This document shows positions 21,023 through 28,419 of a DNA stretch of 30,624 nt, piece after piece. The position numbers and the translations under genes are program-made. The stretch is from the NCBI GenBank assembly GCA_900766135.1, contig CAAFUF010000010.1, positions 1-30,624 of the forward strand, read 5' to 3'. The notes below the pieces were generated by a model. That model saw nothing but the letters and a program-made list of their open reading frames with translations, was not told the DNA's origin and searched no databases. This DNA is from Paenibacillaceae bacterium. GTDB taxonomy: Bacteria; Bacillota; Bacilli; Paenibacillales; Paenibacillaceae. The first letter of the stretch is position 1. The number at the start of each line of letters is the position of its first letter.

Positions 21023-21134
21023 GCGTTTTTCTTGACAAGCGATGGGGTTCGATTTAACACTTTTTCAATGCCTCATCGGAGATGAGGCACGCCTCACGGC
21101 GAGTGTGGGGGCGCAGGGGGCAACGCCCCTTGCG
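21014..21134. repeat. Three hairpins 3' of the IS110 transposase gene
   Basis: The hairpins are GCTTGTCAAG (21014-21023) with CTTGACAAGC (21031-21040), perfect; TGCCTCAT (21069-21076) with ATGAGGCA (21082-21089), perfect; and CGCAGGGGGC (21112-21121) with GCCCCTTGCG (21125-21134), one mismatch. They lie just past the stop of the minus-strand transposase. They could be part of its non-coding end, a guide RNA, or a terminator region. Confidence 0.5.
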
Positions 21135-21159
21135 TCTCCCCGCGGGGACGGAAGGGGCA

Positions 21160-22278
21160 TCAGTTTGCCCCTGGTTGTTTCACGGTTCGAGCAACAGCCC
21201 ATATGAACCCGGTTAATTCCCGGGCAACCGCACCGATGGCCACATTTTTGTGCTTGTTCTTTCTAAAAACAAGATGACGGTACTTGTGATGCAATCTTTC
21301 TTGCGCCTTCCAGGACAGCAACTGGATCTCAGCCGGCATTCCATCCAATCGCTTGGCGAGATCACCTTTCACCGCAGGACGATGGCGATAGCTCCAAGCT
21401 GACTCCACCAAGGCTCGGCGTAAGCGTCCATTTCCGGTTTTAGTCATGCTTCCGCGCCAGGTGCTCTGGCCGGTGGAATATTCCCGGGGGACCACCCCCA
21501 AGTACGCCATAAGTTGAGCAGGGGAGCGGAAGCGCGCAAATGAACCGATTTCAGATGCAAGAGTGATAGCCGTCAGCAGCCCGATACCACGCAAGGATTG
21601 AAGCACCTGAATCAAATCTGCTTTGGGGCCAACCACAGCTTGCTGAACCAGTGCTTTTTCCAATCGCCCCATACGCTGTTCGCTCTCATTCAAGGCGTGA
21701 AGCATCTCATCGAAGGCCACTTGCATGGGCTCGTAAGGGAATGTCAGTTGCCCCAACCAGGCACGGTACTTCTTCGTCCAACGACGCTTTATTGTAGCCG
21801 GTGGTTCAATTTGATGGCGAAGCAAGAACTTCAAAATCCGCTGACGGGCCCGATGGGTATCTTCTTTGGCTGCTTCCCGGGCACGAACCAATTCTCGCAA
21901 GGCTTCATCTTCCCGCTCAGGTACGTACACGGGAGTCAATTCTCCCGCACGGAACAGACGGGCAAGCTGCTCGGCGTCCCGTCGATCCGTTTTCACTTGG
22001 TCGCCCGGGCGTTTGGGAATGAGCGATGGAGCAATGACGACACAATGAGCCCCCATGGAGCTGATCCAGCGATAAGTTTCGTAACCCGTAGGTCCTGCCT
22101 CATAACAAAACGATAACGTTTCGGCCGGTCCCAACTCTTTAATGAGTTTGCGCAACGCCGCCGCTGTATGGGAAATACTCCCGTAATAGCGCGGAGATTC
22201 TCCGCCAGCGTCAGCAACCGCAACCGAAATTTTTTCTTTGGATACATCTAAACCGATAAATTTTGTGGTAGACTGCAT
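21160..22278 (-). mobile_element. IS110-family insertion sequence, transposase gene
   Basis: The gene encodes an intact 372-residue transposase. The N-terminal RuvC-like DEDD domain shows D11 (FIGLDVSK), E60 (CYEAGPTG) and the KTDRRDAEQLARL box. A coiled-coil middle is followed by the C-terminal transposase_20 domain, with LRGIGLLTAITLASEIGSF and a candidate catalytic serine in TWRGSMTKTGNGRLRRAL. An AAAGGAG site lies about 10 bases before the ATG on the minus strand. No frameshift or internal stop was seen, so it could be active. IS110 elements lack ordinary terminal inverted repeats and use a non-coding bridge RNA to choose targets. The element ends could not be fixed; the coordinates cover only the gene. 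The leader has a 6-bp hairpin (22310-22315 with 22329-22334) and TTGCTA/TAGCAA (22294-22299, 22349-22354). Confidence 0.93.
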
Positions 22279-22359
22279 AGTATCAGCTCTCCTTTGCTAT
22301 GTAGCTCTGAAATGGTTGGTTTACACTCCCATTTTAACCTACGAGATGTAGCAATATGG

Positions 22360-22757
22360 AGGGCTGTCTTTTGTTTACGTTCATCTTAGCTAGGAGTAAG
22401 AAGCCGATTTGCCGGGAACCGCCTACACCTACTGGCGGTGAAGAGCTGGGACCACCTTGGGGACGATGCCGAAGAGCGCGAAAGGCCAGAGGGCGAAAGA
22501 TTCCGAAGAAACGCCAGTGGTCGCCTTTGCGAGTGGAATTCTACATCGTAAGAATCTAGTTCCATCAGAGAAATCCACGCGCAGCAACAGCGATCGTAAG
22601 AACATTTCACCCGTCGGCCCCCCCAGCGATCTTCTACTCTTTTACAGCTCTCGTTATCACACAATTCCCGGCCCTTCGCAGCCCCTTCCCTCATAAATTT
22701 CCCTCCCCAGACAAATACTGATCTATACGACAATCCGCCGCAAAGGAGGGAGGAGGC
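22360..22757. other. Non-coding stretch between IS110 and the AI-2E permease gene
   Basis: No convincing gene was found. ACTGGCG (22431-22437) and CGCCAGT (22512-22518) are inverted and extend to 9 bp with a wobble. GTGGAATTC and AGTTCCAT (about 22533-22567) form another imperfect inverted pair. The stretch 22530-22620 resembles dispersed Paenibacillus intergenic repeats as remembered, which cannot be checked here. The last 150 bases are pyrimidine-rich and featureless. Confidence 0.4.
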
Positions 22758-23834
22758 GTGGAACCGATGGAACCGATCACCAAAAGCAAGCTGTTCCGGT
22801 ATGGCATCTGGCTGCTGCTGGGGCTGGTCATCCTGTTTTTCGTGTGGCAGTTGCGCCCGATGTTTGCGCTGGTTTACGGATTTTTGAAGGCCGTCTTCGC
22901 TCCGTTCGTGATCGCCATTATCATCTCTTATATCCTGAATCCGGTCGTTCGGATGCTCGGCGGGCGGAAGGTGCCGCGGACAATGGCCGTGCTGCTGATT
23001 TACGCGGTGTTCCTGACCGGCTTGTCCGTCGTGCTGATGAACGTGATCCCGATGTTCGTCGAACAGCTGGAGGAGCTGGGCGAGCATTTGCCGGAGCTGA
23101 CCATCCACACGCAGCAAATGATGAACCGTTGGGACAACGGCATTTTGCCGGGGAGCATCCGCATGGGGATGAACAATTGGTTTTATCAATTCGAAAACCG
23201 GCTGGCGAGCGCCATATCCGGCTTTCTCGACAATATCGGCACGACGATCGGCGTGGTGTTTAATGCGTTCATTATCCCGTTCCTGATCTTCTACATGCTG
23301 AAGGACATCGAGCTGATCGAACGATTGATGCTGCAGTATTTGCCGCGTTCGCGTCGCAAATCGATCATGACGCTGCTGAAGGAAATCGATATGGCCTTGG
23401 GCAACTACGTTCGGGGCCAACTGCTGGTATGTGTCATCATCGGCGTGCTGGCTTACATCGGCTATATGCTTATCGGAATGCCGTTTGCGCTGCTGCTGGC
23501 GGGGGTGGTTGCGCTGTGCAATATCATTCCTTACCTGGGCCCGTTTCTCGGGGCAGCCCCGGCCTTGGTCATGGCAACAACGATCTCGTGGAAAATGGTC
23601 CTGCTTGTCCTGCTCGTCAACATGCTGTGCCAGACGATCGAAAGCAACGTCATTTCCCCGCAGGTGGTGGGACGGAGTCTGCATATGCACCCCATGTTGA
23701 TCATTCTGGCGCTCTTGATCGGCGGGGAACTGGCGGGGGTGCCCGGGTTGATTTTGGCCGTGCCGTTTTTTGCCGTGGTGAAGGTGGTTATTCAGCATTT
23801 CTATGCCTACTACGTTCGACGCAAGGCGATGTGA
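22758..23834 (+). CDS. AI-2E family transporter (YrrI-like permease)
   Basis: The protein has 358 residues and about seven or eight membrane segments, with the first at about 17-35 and the rest across 45-345. It shows the family signature PFLIFYMLKD (about 173-182) and the C-terminal cluster NIIPYLGPFLGAAPALVMA (about 257-275) and ESNVISPQVVGRSLHMHP (about 296-313). A soluble loop lies at about 100-150. The family includes putative exporters and Na+/H+ antiporter-like proteins; autoinducer-2 transport is not established for this branch. It lies directly upstream of alaS, as yrrI does in B. subtilis. Start choice is open: GTG 22758 follows AAAGGAGGG by 7 bases, ATG 22767 follows AGGAGG by 10. 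Confidence 0.88.
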   Translation: MEPMEPITKSKLFRYGIWLLLGLVILFFVWQLRPMFALVYGFLKAVFAPFVIAIIISYILNPVVRMLGGRKVPRTMAVLLIYAVFLTGLSVVLMNVIPMFVEQLEELGEHLPELTIHTQQMMNRWDNGILPGSIRMGMNNWFYQFENRLASAISGFLDNIGTTIGVVFNAFIIPFLIFYMLKDIELIERLMLQYLPRSRRKSIMTLLKEIDMALGNYVRGQLLVCVIIGVLAYIGYMLIGMPFALLLAGVVALCNIIPYLGPFLGAAPALVMATTISWKMVLLVLLVNMLCQTIESNVISPQVVGRSLHMHPMLIILALLIGGELAGVPGLILAVPFFAVVKVVIQHFYAYYVRRKAM

Positions 23835-23844
23835 ATAAGCCGCA

Positions 23845-23873
23845 TTGACACGACGTTACCCGCCTTATATACT
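23845..23873 (+). promoter_or_regulatory. alaS promoter
   Basis: TTGACA (23845-23850), exactly 17 bases, TATACT (23868-23873). Transcription should start near 23880 and produce the T-box leader. Confidence 0.93.
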
Positions 23874-23889
23874 TAAAATGTTATGTGCA

Positions 23890-24185
23890 AAATCTAAAAA
23901 ACGTTGATGAAATCAAGTACGTTCGGCAAGCGGATTTGCCAGAGAAGGGTTCCGCTGCAGGCGGCGTCCCGCAAGGGAAGGCCAAGGCGGCGGCTGAGAG
24001 AACCTGAAATCACGCGCGGACGGAAAGCTAATTTCGGAGTGTGAGCTACAAATTCACCGGCAGGTCCCCGTTACCGGACCGACGAGGCGATCGCTGCAGG
24101 CGGCGGACCCAGTCCGGCCAATAGTCAGCGATAACCAGGGTGGTACCGCGATTCAATCGTCCCTGATTTTCAGGGGCGTTTTTGT
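23890..24185 (+). ncRNA. T-box leader of alaS, GCU (Ala) specifier
   Basis: The conserved T-box AGGGTGGTACCGCG lies at 24137-24150. Stem I is recognisable: GAAAT (23909-23913) pairs with ATTTC (24031-24035), AGTA (23916-23919) is the loop-E strand, and CGTTCG (23920-23925) pairs with CGGACG (24017-24022). The opposite strand reads GGAAA then the specifier GCT (24027-24029), an alanine codon. A stem III-like helix pairs ATCGCTG (24090-24096) with CAGCGAT (24126-24132). The T-box bulge TGGT (24141-24144) puts U opposite the discriminator base, complementary to the A73 expected of tRNA-Ala. Uncharged tRNA-Ala should favour the antiterminator and allow alaS transcription. Confidence 0.97.
24158..24185 (+). 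terminator. T-box-regulated terminator before alaS
   Basis: CGTCCCTG (24158-24165), loop ATTTT, CAGGGGCG (24171-24178), then TTTTTG. This competes with the antiterminator formed by the T-box sequence. Confidence 0.92.
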
Positions 24186-24218
24186 TATTTTTAGAGGAAT
24201 ATTTAGGAGGTCAATACG

Positions 24219-26843
24219 ATGAAAGCAAGTGAAATTCGTTCCAAATGGCTGGAGTTCTTTGCCGGCAAAGGCCACAAAATCGAACCGAGCGCCTCGCTCG
24301 TTCCGCATAACGATCCGTCCCTGCTGTGGATCAACGCCGGGATGGCCCCGCTCAAGCCGTATTTCGACGGGCGGGTCAAGCCGGAAAATCCGCGCCTGAC
24401 GAACTCGCAGAAATGCATCCGCACCAACGATATCGAAAACGTTGGCAAGACGCGCCGGCATCATACGTTTTTTGAAATGCTGGGCAACTTCTCGATCGGG
24501 GATTATTTTAAGGAGGAAGCGATCACCTGGGCTTGGGAATTCCTGACCGACAAGAAGTGGATCGGCTTCGACCCGGAGCGCCTGTCGGTGACCGTGTATC
24601 CCGAGGATGAAGAAGCCTTTAAGCTGTGGAACGAAAAAGTGGGTCTTCCGGCGGAGCGCATCGTCAAGCTGGAGGACAACTTCTGGGATATCGGCGAAGG
24701 GCCTTGCGGGCCTTGTACGGAGATTTTCTACGACCGCGGCGAAGCTTACGGCGACCTGTCCGATCCCGAATGTTATCCGGGCGGCGAAAACGAACGGTTC
24801 CTCGAGGTCTGGAACCTCGTATTCTCGCAATTCAACCATAATAAGGACGGCAGCTACACGCCGCTTCCAAACAAGAACATCGATACCGGAGCCGGTTTGG
24901 AGCGGTTTGCGTCCATTTTGCAGGATGTGAACTCCAACTTCGACACGGACTTGTTCCAACCGATTATGATGAAAACGGCAAAAATGGCCGGAGTAACATA
25001 CGGCTCTGCCGAGGACAGCGACGTGGCGCTTAAGGTCATCGCGGACCATATCCGCACGGTGACGTTTGCCGTGGCCGACGGCGTGCTGCCGTCCAACGAA
25101 GGCCGGGGCTACGTGATTCGCCGCCTGCTGCGCCGCGCGGTACGTTACGGCAAGCTGATCGGCCTGGACAAGCCGTTTATGTTCGGCTTGGTGGAAACTG
25201 TCGGGGACATCATGGGAACTTACTATACGGACGTCGTGACCAAACGCGAGTTCATCGAAAAGGTCATCCGCTCGGAGGAAGAACGGTTCCATGAAACGCT
25301 GAGCGACGGCTTGGCGATTTTGGCGGACATCAGCGGCGAAGCCAAAGCAGCCGGCCGCACGCTGATCAGCGGAGCGGACGCGTTTAAGCTGTACGATACT
25401 TACGGATTCCCGCTGGATTTGACCGAGGACTTCGCGGCGGAGCAAGGGTTGGGCGTCGACCGCGAAGGTTTTGAAGCCGCCATGGAGGAGCAGCGCGAAC
25501 GCGCCCGGGCCGCACGTCACGAAAGCGGCAGCATGAAGGTGCAAGGCGGAGTTCTGGCTGATTTTACGACTAAAACGGAATTCGTTGGATATAATGAGCT
25601 TGAAGTAACCACCAGCATTGTGGCCATCGTGGCCGACGACGCTTTCGTTGATATGCTTGGCGCCGGCCAATCGGGCCAAATCATTTTGGCATCGACGCCA
25701 TTCTATGCGGAAAGCGGCGGCCAAGTGAGCGACCAGGGTTCCCTTCGCAGCGGCTCCGGCAGCGCGGCCGTGGAAGGTTTGTTTAAAGCTCCCCATGGGC
25801 AGCATGTCCATCAGGTGACGGTGGAAACCGGCGAACTGCGGGTCGGTTCCGAGATCACGGCTTCCGTAAACCGGGAACAACGCAGCCATACGGTGAAGAA
25901 CCACACGGCTACCCATCTGCTGCACAAGGCGTTGAAGGAAACGCTCGGCGAGCATGTAAACCAGGCCGGCTCCCTTGTGGAACCGCAGCGCCTGCGCTTC
26001 GACTTCTCCCACCTCGGCAGCATTTCGCCGGAGGAGCTCGTAGAAATCGAACGCCGCGTGAACGAGCAGATATGGAACGCGCTGCCGGTAACGACCTCGC
26101 TGAAGCCGATCGATGAGGCGAAAGCCATGGGTGCCATGGCGCTGTTCGGCGAGAAATACGGAGACATCGTCCGCGTCGTCCAAATCGGAGACTACAGCTT
26201 GGAGCTGTGCGGCGGGTGCCACGTGAACAACTCGGCCGAAATCGGCCTGTTCAAAATCGTCAGCGAAAGCGGCATCGGCTCCGGCGTGCGCCGGATCGAA
26301 GCGGTGACCGGACGCGGCGCCTACTTGTTCATGGATGGTCAGCTTGACCTGCTGAAGCAAGCCGCCGGCCTGTTGAAATCGAACGTAAACGACGTGCCGA
26401 AACGGGTCGAAGCTTTGTTCCAGCAGTTGAAGGAGCTTGGCCGCGAGAACGAATCGCTGCAGAGCAAGCTGAGCGTGATCGAAGCCGGGGAATTGACGAG
26501 CCAGGTGGTGAGCGTTGGGCAAACCCAATTGCTGGCCGCCCGCGTGCAAGCGGGAAGCATGGACGCGTTGCGCACGCTGGCCGACGAGTTGAAGGCCAAG
26601 CTGCCGGATGCCGTACTGGTTCTGGGTGCGCCGAGCGAGGATAAGGTGAATTTTGTCGTCGTCGTGCCGAAAGAGGAAGTGGCTCGCGGCTTGCATGCCG
26701 GCAAACTCGTCAAGGAAGTGGCGGCGGTCTGCGGCGGCGGAGGCGGCGGACGTCCGGACATGGCCCAGGCCGGCGGCAAGGATGCAGGCAAGCTGGACGA
26801 AGCTTTGAAGAAAGCGGCGGAATGGATTGCTTCTCAAGCCTAA
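24219..26843 (+). CDS. alaS: Alanyl-tRNA synthetase
   Basis: The protein has 874 residues, the usual bacterial length. The class II catalytic core (about 1-250) has RRHHTFFEMLGNFSIGDYF, the motif-2 region, and the motif-3 GAGLERFA. The tRNA-recognition helices follow. The editing domain carries HTATH (H562 and H566) and CGGCH (C664, C667, H668), the zinc-binding residues that clear mischarged Ser or Gly. The C-Ala domain ends with the Gly-rich GGGGGRPDMAQAGGKD. AGGAGG (24205-24210) lies 8 bases before ATG. Expression is governed by the T-box upstream. No clear terminator was seen before the next promoter at 26902. Confidence 0.99.
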   Translation: MKASEIRSKWLEFFAGKGHKIEPSASLVPHNDPSLLWINAGMAPLKPYFDGRVKPENPRLTNSQKCIRTNDIENVGKTRRHHTFFEMLGNFSIGDYFKEEAITWAWEFLTDKKWIGFDPERLSVTVYPEDEEAFKLWNEKVGLPAERIVKLEDNFWDIGEGPCGPCTEIFYDRGEAYGDLSDPECYPGGENERFLEVWNLVFSQFNHNKDGSYTPLPNKNIDTGAGLERFASILQDVNSNFDTDLFQPIMMKTAKMAGVTYGSAEDSDVALKVIADHIRTVTFAVADGVLPSNEGRGYVIRRLLRRAVRYGKLIGLDKPFMFGLVETVGDIMGTYYTDVVTKREFIEKVIRSEEERFHETLSDGLAILADISGEAKAAGRTLISGADAFKLYDTYGFPLDLTEDFAAEQGLGVDREGFEAAMEEQRERARAARHESGSMKVQGGVLADFTTKTEFVGYNELEVTTSIVAIVADDAFVDMLGAGQSGQIILASTPFYAESGGQVSDQGSLRSGSGSAAVEGLFKAPHGQHVHQVTVETGELRVGSEITASVNREQRSHTVKNHTATHLLHKALKETLGEHVNQAGSLVEPQRLRFDFSHLGSISPEELVEIERRVNEQIWNALPVTTSLKPIDEAKAMGAMALFGEKYGDIVRVVQIGDYSLELCGGCHVNNSAEIGLFKIVSESGIGSGVRRIEAVTGRGAYLFMDGQLDLLKQAAGLLKSNVNDVPKRVEALFQQLKELGRENESLQSKLSVIEAGELTSQVVSVGQTQLLAARVQAGSMDALRTLADELKAKLPDAVLVLGAPSEDKVNFVVVVPKEEVARGLHAGKLVKEVAAVCGGGGGGRPDMAQAGGKDAGKLDEALKKAAEWIASQA

Positions 26844-26901
26844 AATGGCGGCGAATTTGGCGGGGGGAACCACCGAAAATTTCCTTATGGAACCCATGAT
26901 A

Positions 26902-26910
26902 TGGTATAGT
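26902..26910 (+). promoter_or_regulatory. Extended -10 promoter of the ireB operon
   Basis: TGGTATAGT (-10 at 26905-26910) precedes ireB by 67 bases. The -35 region is poor. Confidence 0.65.
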
Positions 26911-26976
26911 ATGATTAGGCTAAGAGGAAATCAGCTGCGATCATAAAGGCGTATGTCGAAGAAGCGAGGTGTCATC

Positions 26977-27237
26977 ATGGACTCCATGGATAAAACCGTC
27001 AAATTTAACGTCAAAGGCGATGAACAAGAAGCGTCGGCGCAGGAAATTCTTCTTACGGTTTACCAGGCGTTGCAGGAGAAAGAATACAATCCGGTTAACC
27101 AGATCGTCGGTTATTTGTTGTCGGGGGACCCGGCCTATATACCGCGTCATAACAATGCGAGAAGTTTGGTCCGCAAGAAGGAACGCGACGAACTGATCGA
27201 AGAGCTGGTGCGTTTCTACATGGCGGGTCACCGCTAA
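26977..27237 (+). CDS. ireB: IreB-family regulatory phosphoprotein (YrzL)
   Basis: The protein has 86 residues. The start MDSMDKTVKFN aligns with the remembered YrzL start, and GAGGTG (26966-26971) lies 5 bases before it. Upstream in-frame ATG 26953 has no such support. The conserved core runs ILLTVYQALQEKEYNPVNQI and GYLLSGDPAYIPRHNNAR. In Enterococcus, IreB is a target of the IreK Ser/Thr kinase and modulates cephalosporin tolerance; the early Thr (T7 here) lies in the phosphorylated region. Gene order alaS-ireB-ruvX is conserved in Bacillota. It begins a likely operon running to DUF1292. Confidence 0.95.
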   Translation: MDSMDKTVKFNVKGDEQEASAQEILLTVYQALQEKEYNPVNQIVGYLLSGDPAYIPRHNNARSLVRKKERDELIEELVRFYMAGHR

Positions 27238-27293
27238 AGGCGAATCATCTTCTCGGTACGATAAAGCCGCGGAACCATTTAAAGGAGCAACAC

Positions 27294-27710
27294 ATGAAAA
27301 TCATGGGTCTGGATTACGGGGACCGACGGATCGGAGTGGCCGTGAGCGACAGCCTGGGCTGGACTGCCCAGGGGCTTGAAACCATCGAGCGCCGCAGGGA
27401 AGGCAGCGAATTCGAACGCATTGCCGAGCTGACGAAACAGCACGAGGTGGAAGAGATCGTCGTGGGCCTGCCGAAGAATATGAACGGCACGATTGGTCCC
27501 CGGGGAGAAATATGCATGGCGTTTGCCGAGGATTTGCGGAGCAGGCTGGACCTGCCCGTGCATCTCTGGGATGAACGGCTCACGACTGTTTCGGCGCAGC
27601 GTACGCTGCTGGAAGCGGACGTGAGCCGGAAGAAGCGCAAGGGTGTCGTCGACAAGATGGCCGCCAGCTTGATTTTGCAAAACTATTTGGACTCTAAGAG
27701 TATAAAGTGA
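27294..27710 (+). CDS. ruvX: RuvX/YqgF RNase H-fold nuclease, putative Holliday junction resolvase
   Basis: The protein has 138 residues. It begins KIMGLDYGDRRIGVAVSD, with the first acidic catalytic residue D7, and shows VVGLPKNMNGTIGPRG (about 57-72), the WDERLTTVSAQRTL box with its Asp/Glu (about 92-105), and the C-terminal KGVVDKMAASLILQNYL with the last catalytic Asp. Family members act in 16S rRNA 5' maturation or in Holliday junction processing; the main role in Bacillota is debated. AAAGGAG (27281-27287) lies 6 bases before ATG. It follows ireB by 56 bases and precedes DUF1292 by 12. Confidence 0.94.
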   Translation: MKIMGLDYGDRRIGVAVSDSLGWTAQGLETIERRREGSEFERIAELTKQHEVEEIVVGLPKNMNGTIGPRGEICMAFAEDLRSRLDLPVHLWDERLTTVSAQRTLLEADVSRKKRKGVVDKMAASLILQNYLDSKSIK

Positions 27711-27722
27711 GGGTGATCGCGT

Positions 27723-28040
27723 ATGTCTAAAGATCGTATCGGAAATGAAGAAGAACCGGAAATTATTTATATCCCCGATGAAGAGGGCAATGAAGAAGAG
27801 TTCGAAGTGGTTATGAAATTCGAAGTCGACGGTTCGGACGCCAAGTATATGATGGTCGTTCCTCTGGATTCCGATGGGAATGAAGATGAAGAGAGCGAAG
27901 AGGTATACGCGTTCCGTTACGAGGAAGACGGCGATGACCTGAAGTTGTACACGATCGAAAGCGACGAAGAATGGGAAATCGTCGAGGAGACGTTTAATAC
28001 GCTTATTGACGAGTTTGATGGAGAAGATGGCAATGACTGA
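27723..28040 (+). CDS. DUF1292 protein (YrzB-like), copy 1
   Basis: This very acidic 105-residue protein has the DUF1292 pattern: alternating strands IIYIPDEEGNEEEFEVVMKF, then YMMVVPLDSDGNEDEESEEVYAFRY and the end TIESDEEWEIVEETFNTLIDE. Function is unknown. The ribosome site GAGGGTGATC overlaps the ruvX stop, so translation is probably coupled. In B. subtilis one such gene (yrzB) sits between yrrK (ruvX) and yrrL (mltG). Here a second, divergent copy follows and overlaps its end. Confidence 0.92.
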   Translation: MSKDRIGNEEEPEIIYIPDEEGNEEEFEVVMKFEVDGSDAKYMMVVPLDSDGNEDEESEEVYAFRYEEDGDDLKLYTIESDEEWEIVEETFNTLIDEFDGEDGND

Positions 28041-28332
28041 TTTTACGGCAGACCAAGCGGTTAGGACGTCGCGGGTTCGCGACGCTTTCGGACCGATCGT
28101 GGAGCTGGAGGACGAATCGGGCAAAGCCTCCTATTATCAAGTCGTTCAGGAATTTGACGTTGCGGGAGCGGTCTATGCGGTGTTGCTGCCGGAGGACGCG
28201 TCCAAGGACGAAGAACCGGAGATTTTCAAGATTGTGACGAACGGTGACGAGCTTGAACTGGTGACGATCGATGACGACGAGGAATGGGAGAACGTATCCG
28301 AGCTGTATGACGAATTGACCTTTCCGGAATAA
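28033..28332 (+). CDS. DUF1292 protein, copy 2
   Basis: The protein has 99 residues from ATG 28033 (MTDFTADQAV), which has GGAG (28020-28023) 9 bases upstream and overlaps the previous gene by 8 bases (ATGACTGA). ATG 28027 or TTG 28006 are poorer choices. The sequence keeps the DUF1292 layout (FGPIVELEDESGKASYYQVV, YAVLLPEDASKDEEPEIFKI, and LVTIDDDEEWENVSELYDEL). It has an added N-terminal segment and diverges strongly from copy 1. The role is unknown; coupling to copy 1 suggests that both products are needed together, perhaps as a heteromer. A terminator follows. Confidence 0.9.
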   Translation: MTDFTADQAVRTSRVRDAFGPIVELEDESGKASYYQVVQEFDVAGAVYAVLLPEDASKDEEPEIFKIVTNGDELELVTIDDDEEWENVSELYDELTFPE

Positions 28333-28370
28333 ATGGGAAGGCGTTGCAGAAGCACGATAGATCAGTCCGG

Positions 28371-28397
28371 AAAGAGCGGGAAATTACCGCTCTTTTT
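28371..28397 (+). terminator. Intrinsic terminator between DUF1292 copy 2 and mltG
   Basis: AAAGAGCGG (28371-28379) and CCGCTCTTT (28387-28395) form a perfect 9-bp stem followed by TT. It is only 23 bases before the mltG TTG start, so mltG transcription must read through it or start within it. Confidence 0.85.
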
Positions 28398-28419
28398 GGC
28401 TGTTAAAGGGGGAAGTCGT

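Noticed and set aside
20746..21057. 103-residue plus-strand open frame in the repeat island
   Set aside because: It spans both arms of the long inverted repeat, has no ribosome site and no family-like sequence.
22386..23798. 470-residue minus-strand open frame opposite the permease gene
   Set aside because: It is His/Gln/Arg-rich with no membrane or domain character, and the opposite strand has a clear AI-2E protein with a strong ribosome site. It is a shadow frame.
24153..26897. 914-residue minus-strand open frame opposite alaS
   Set aside because: It is a long shadow of alaS. It even crosses the T-box and lacks any recognisable motif.
26844..26901. Terminator after alaS
   Set aside because: The GGCGG/CCACC pairing is short and interrupted and no T run follows.
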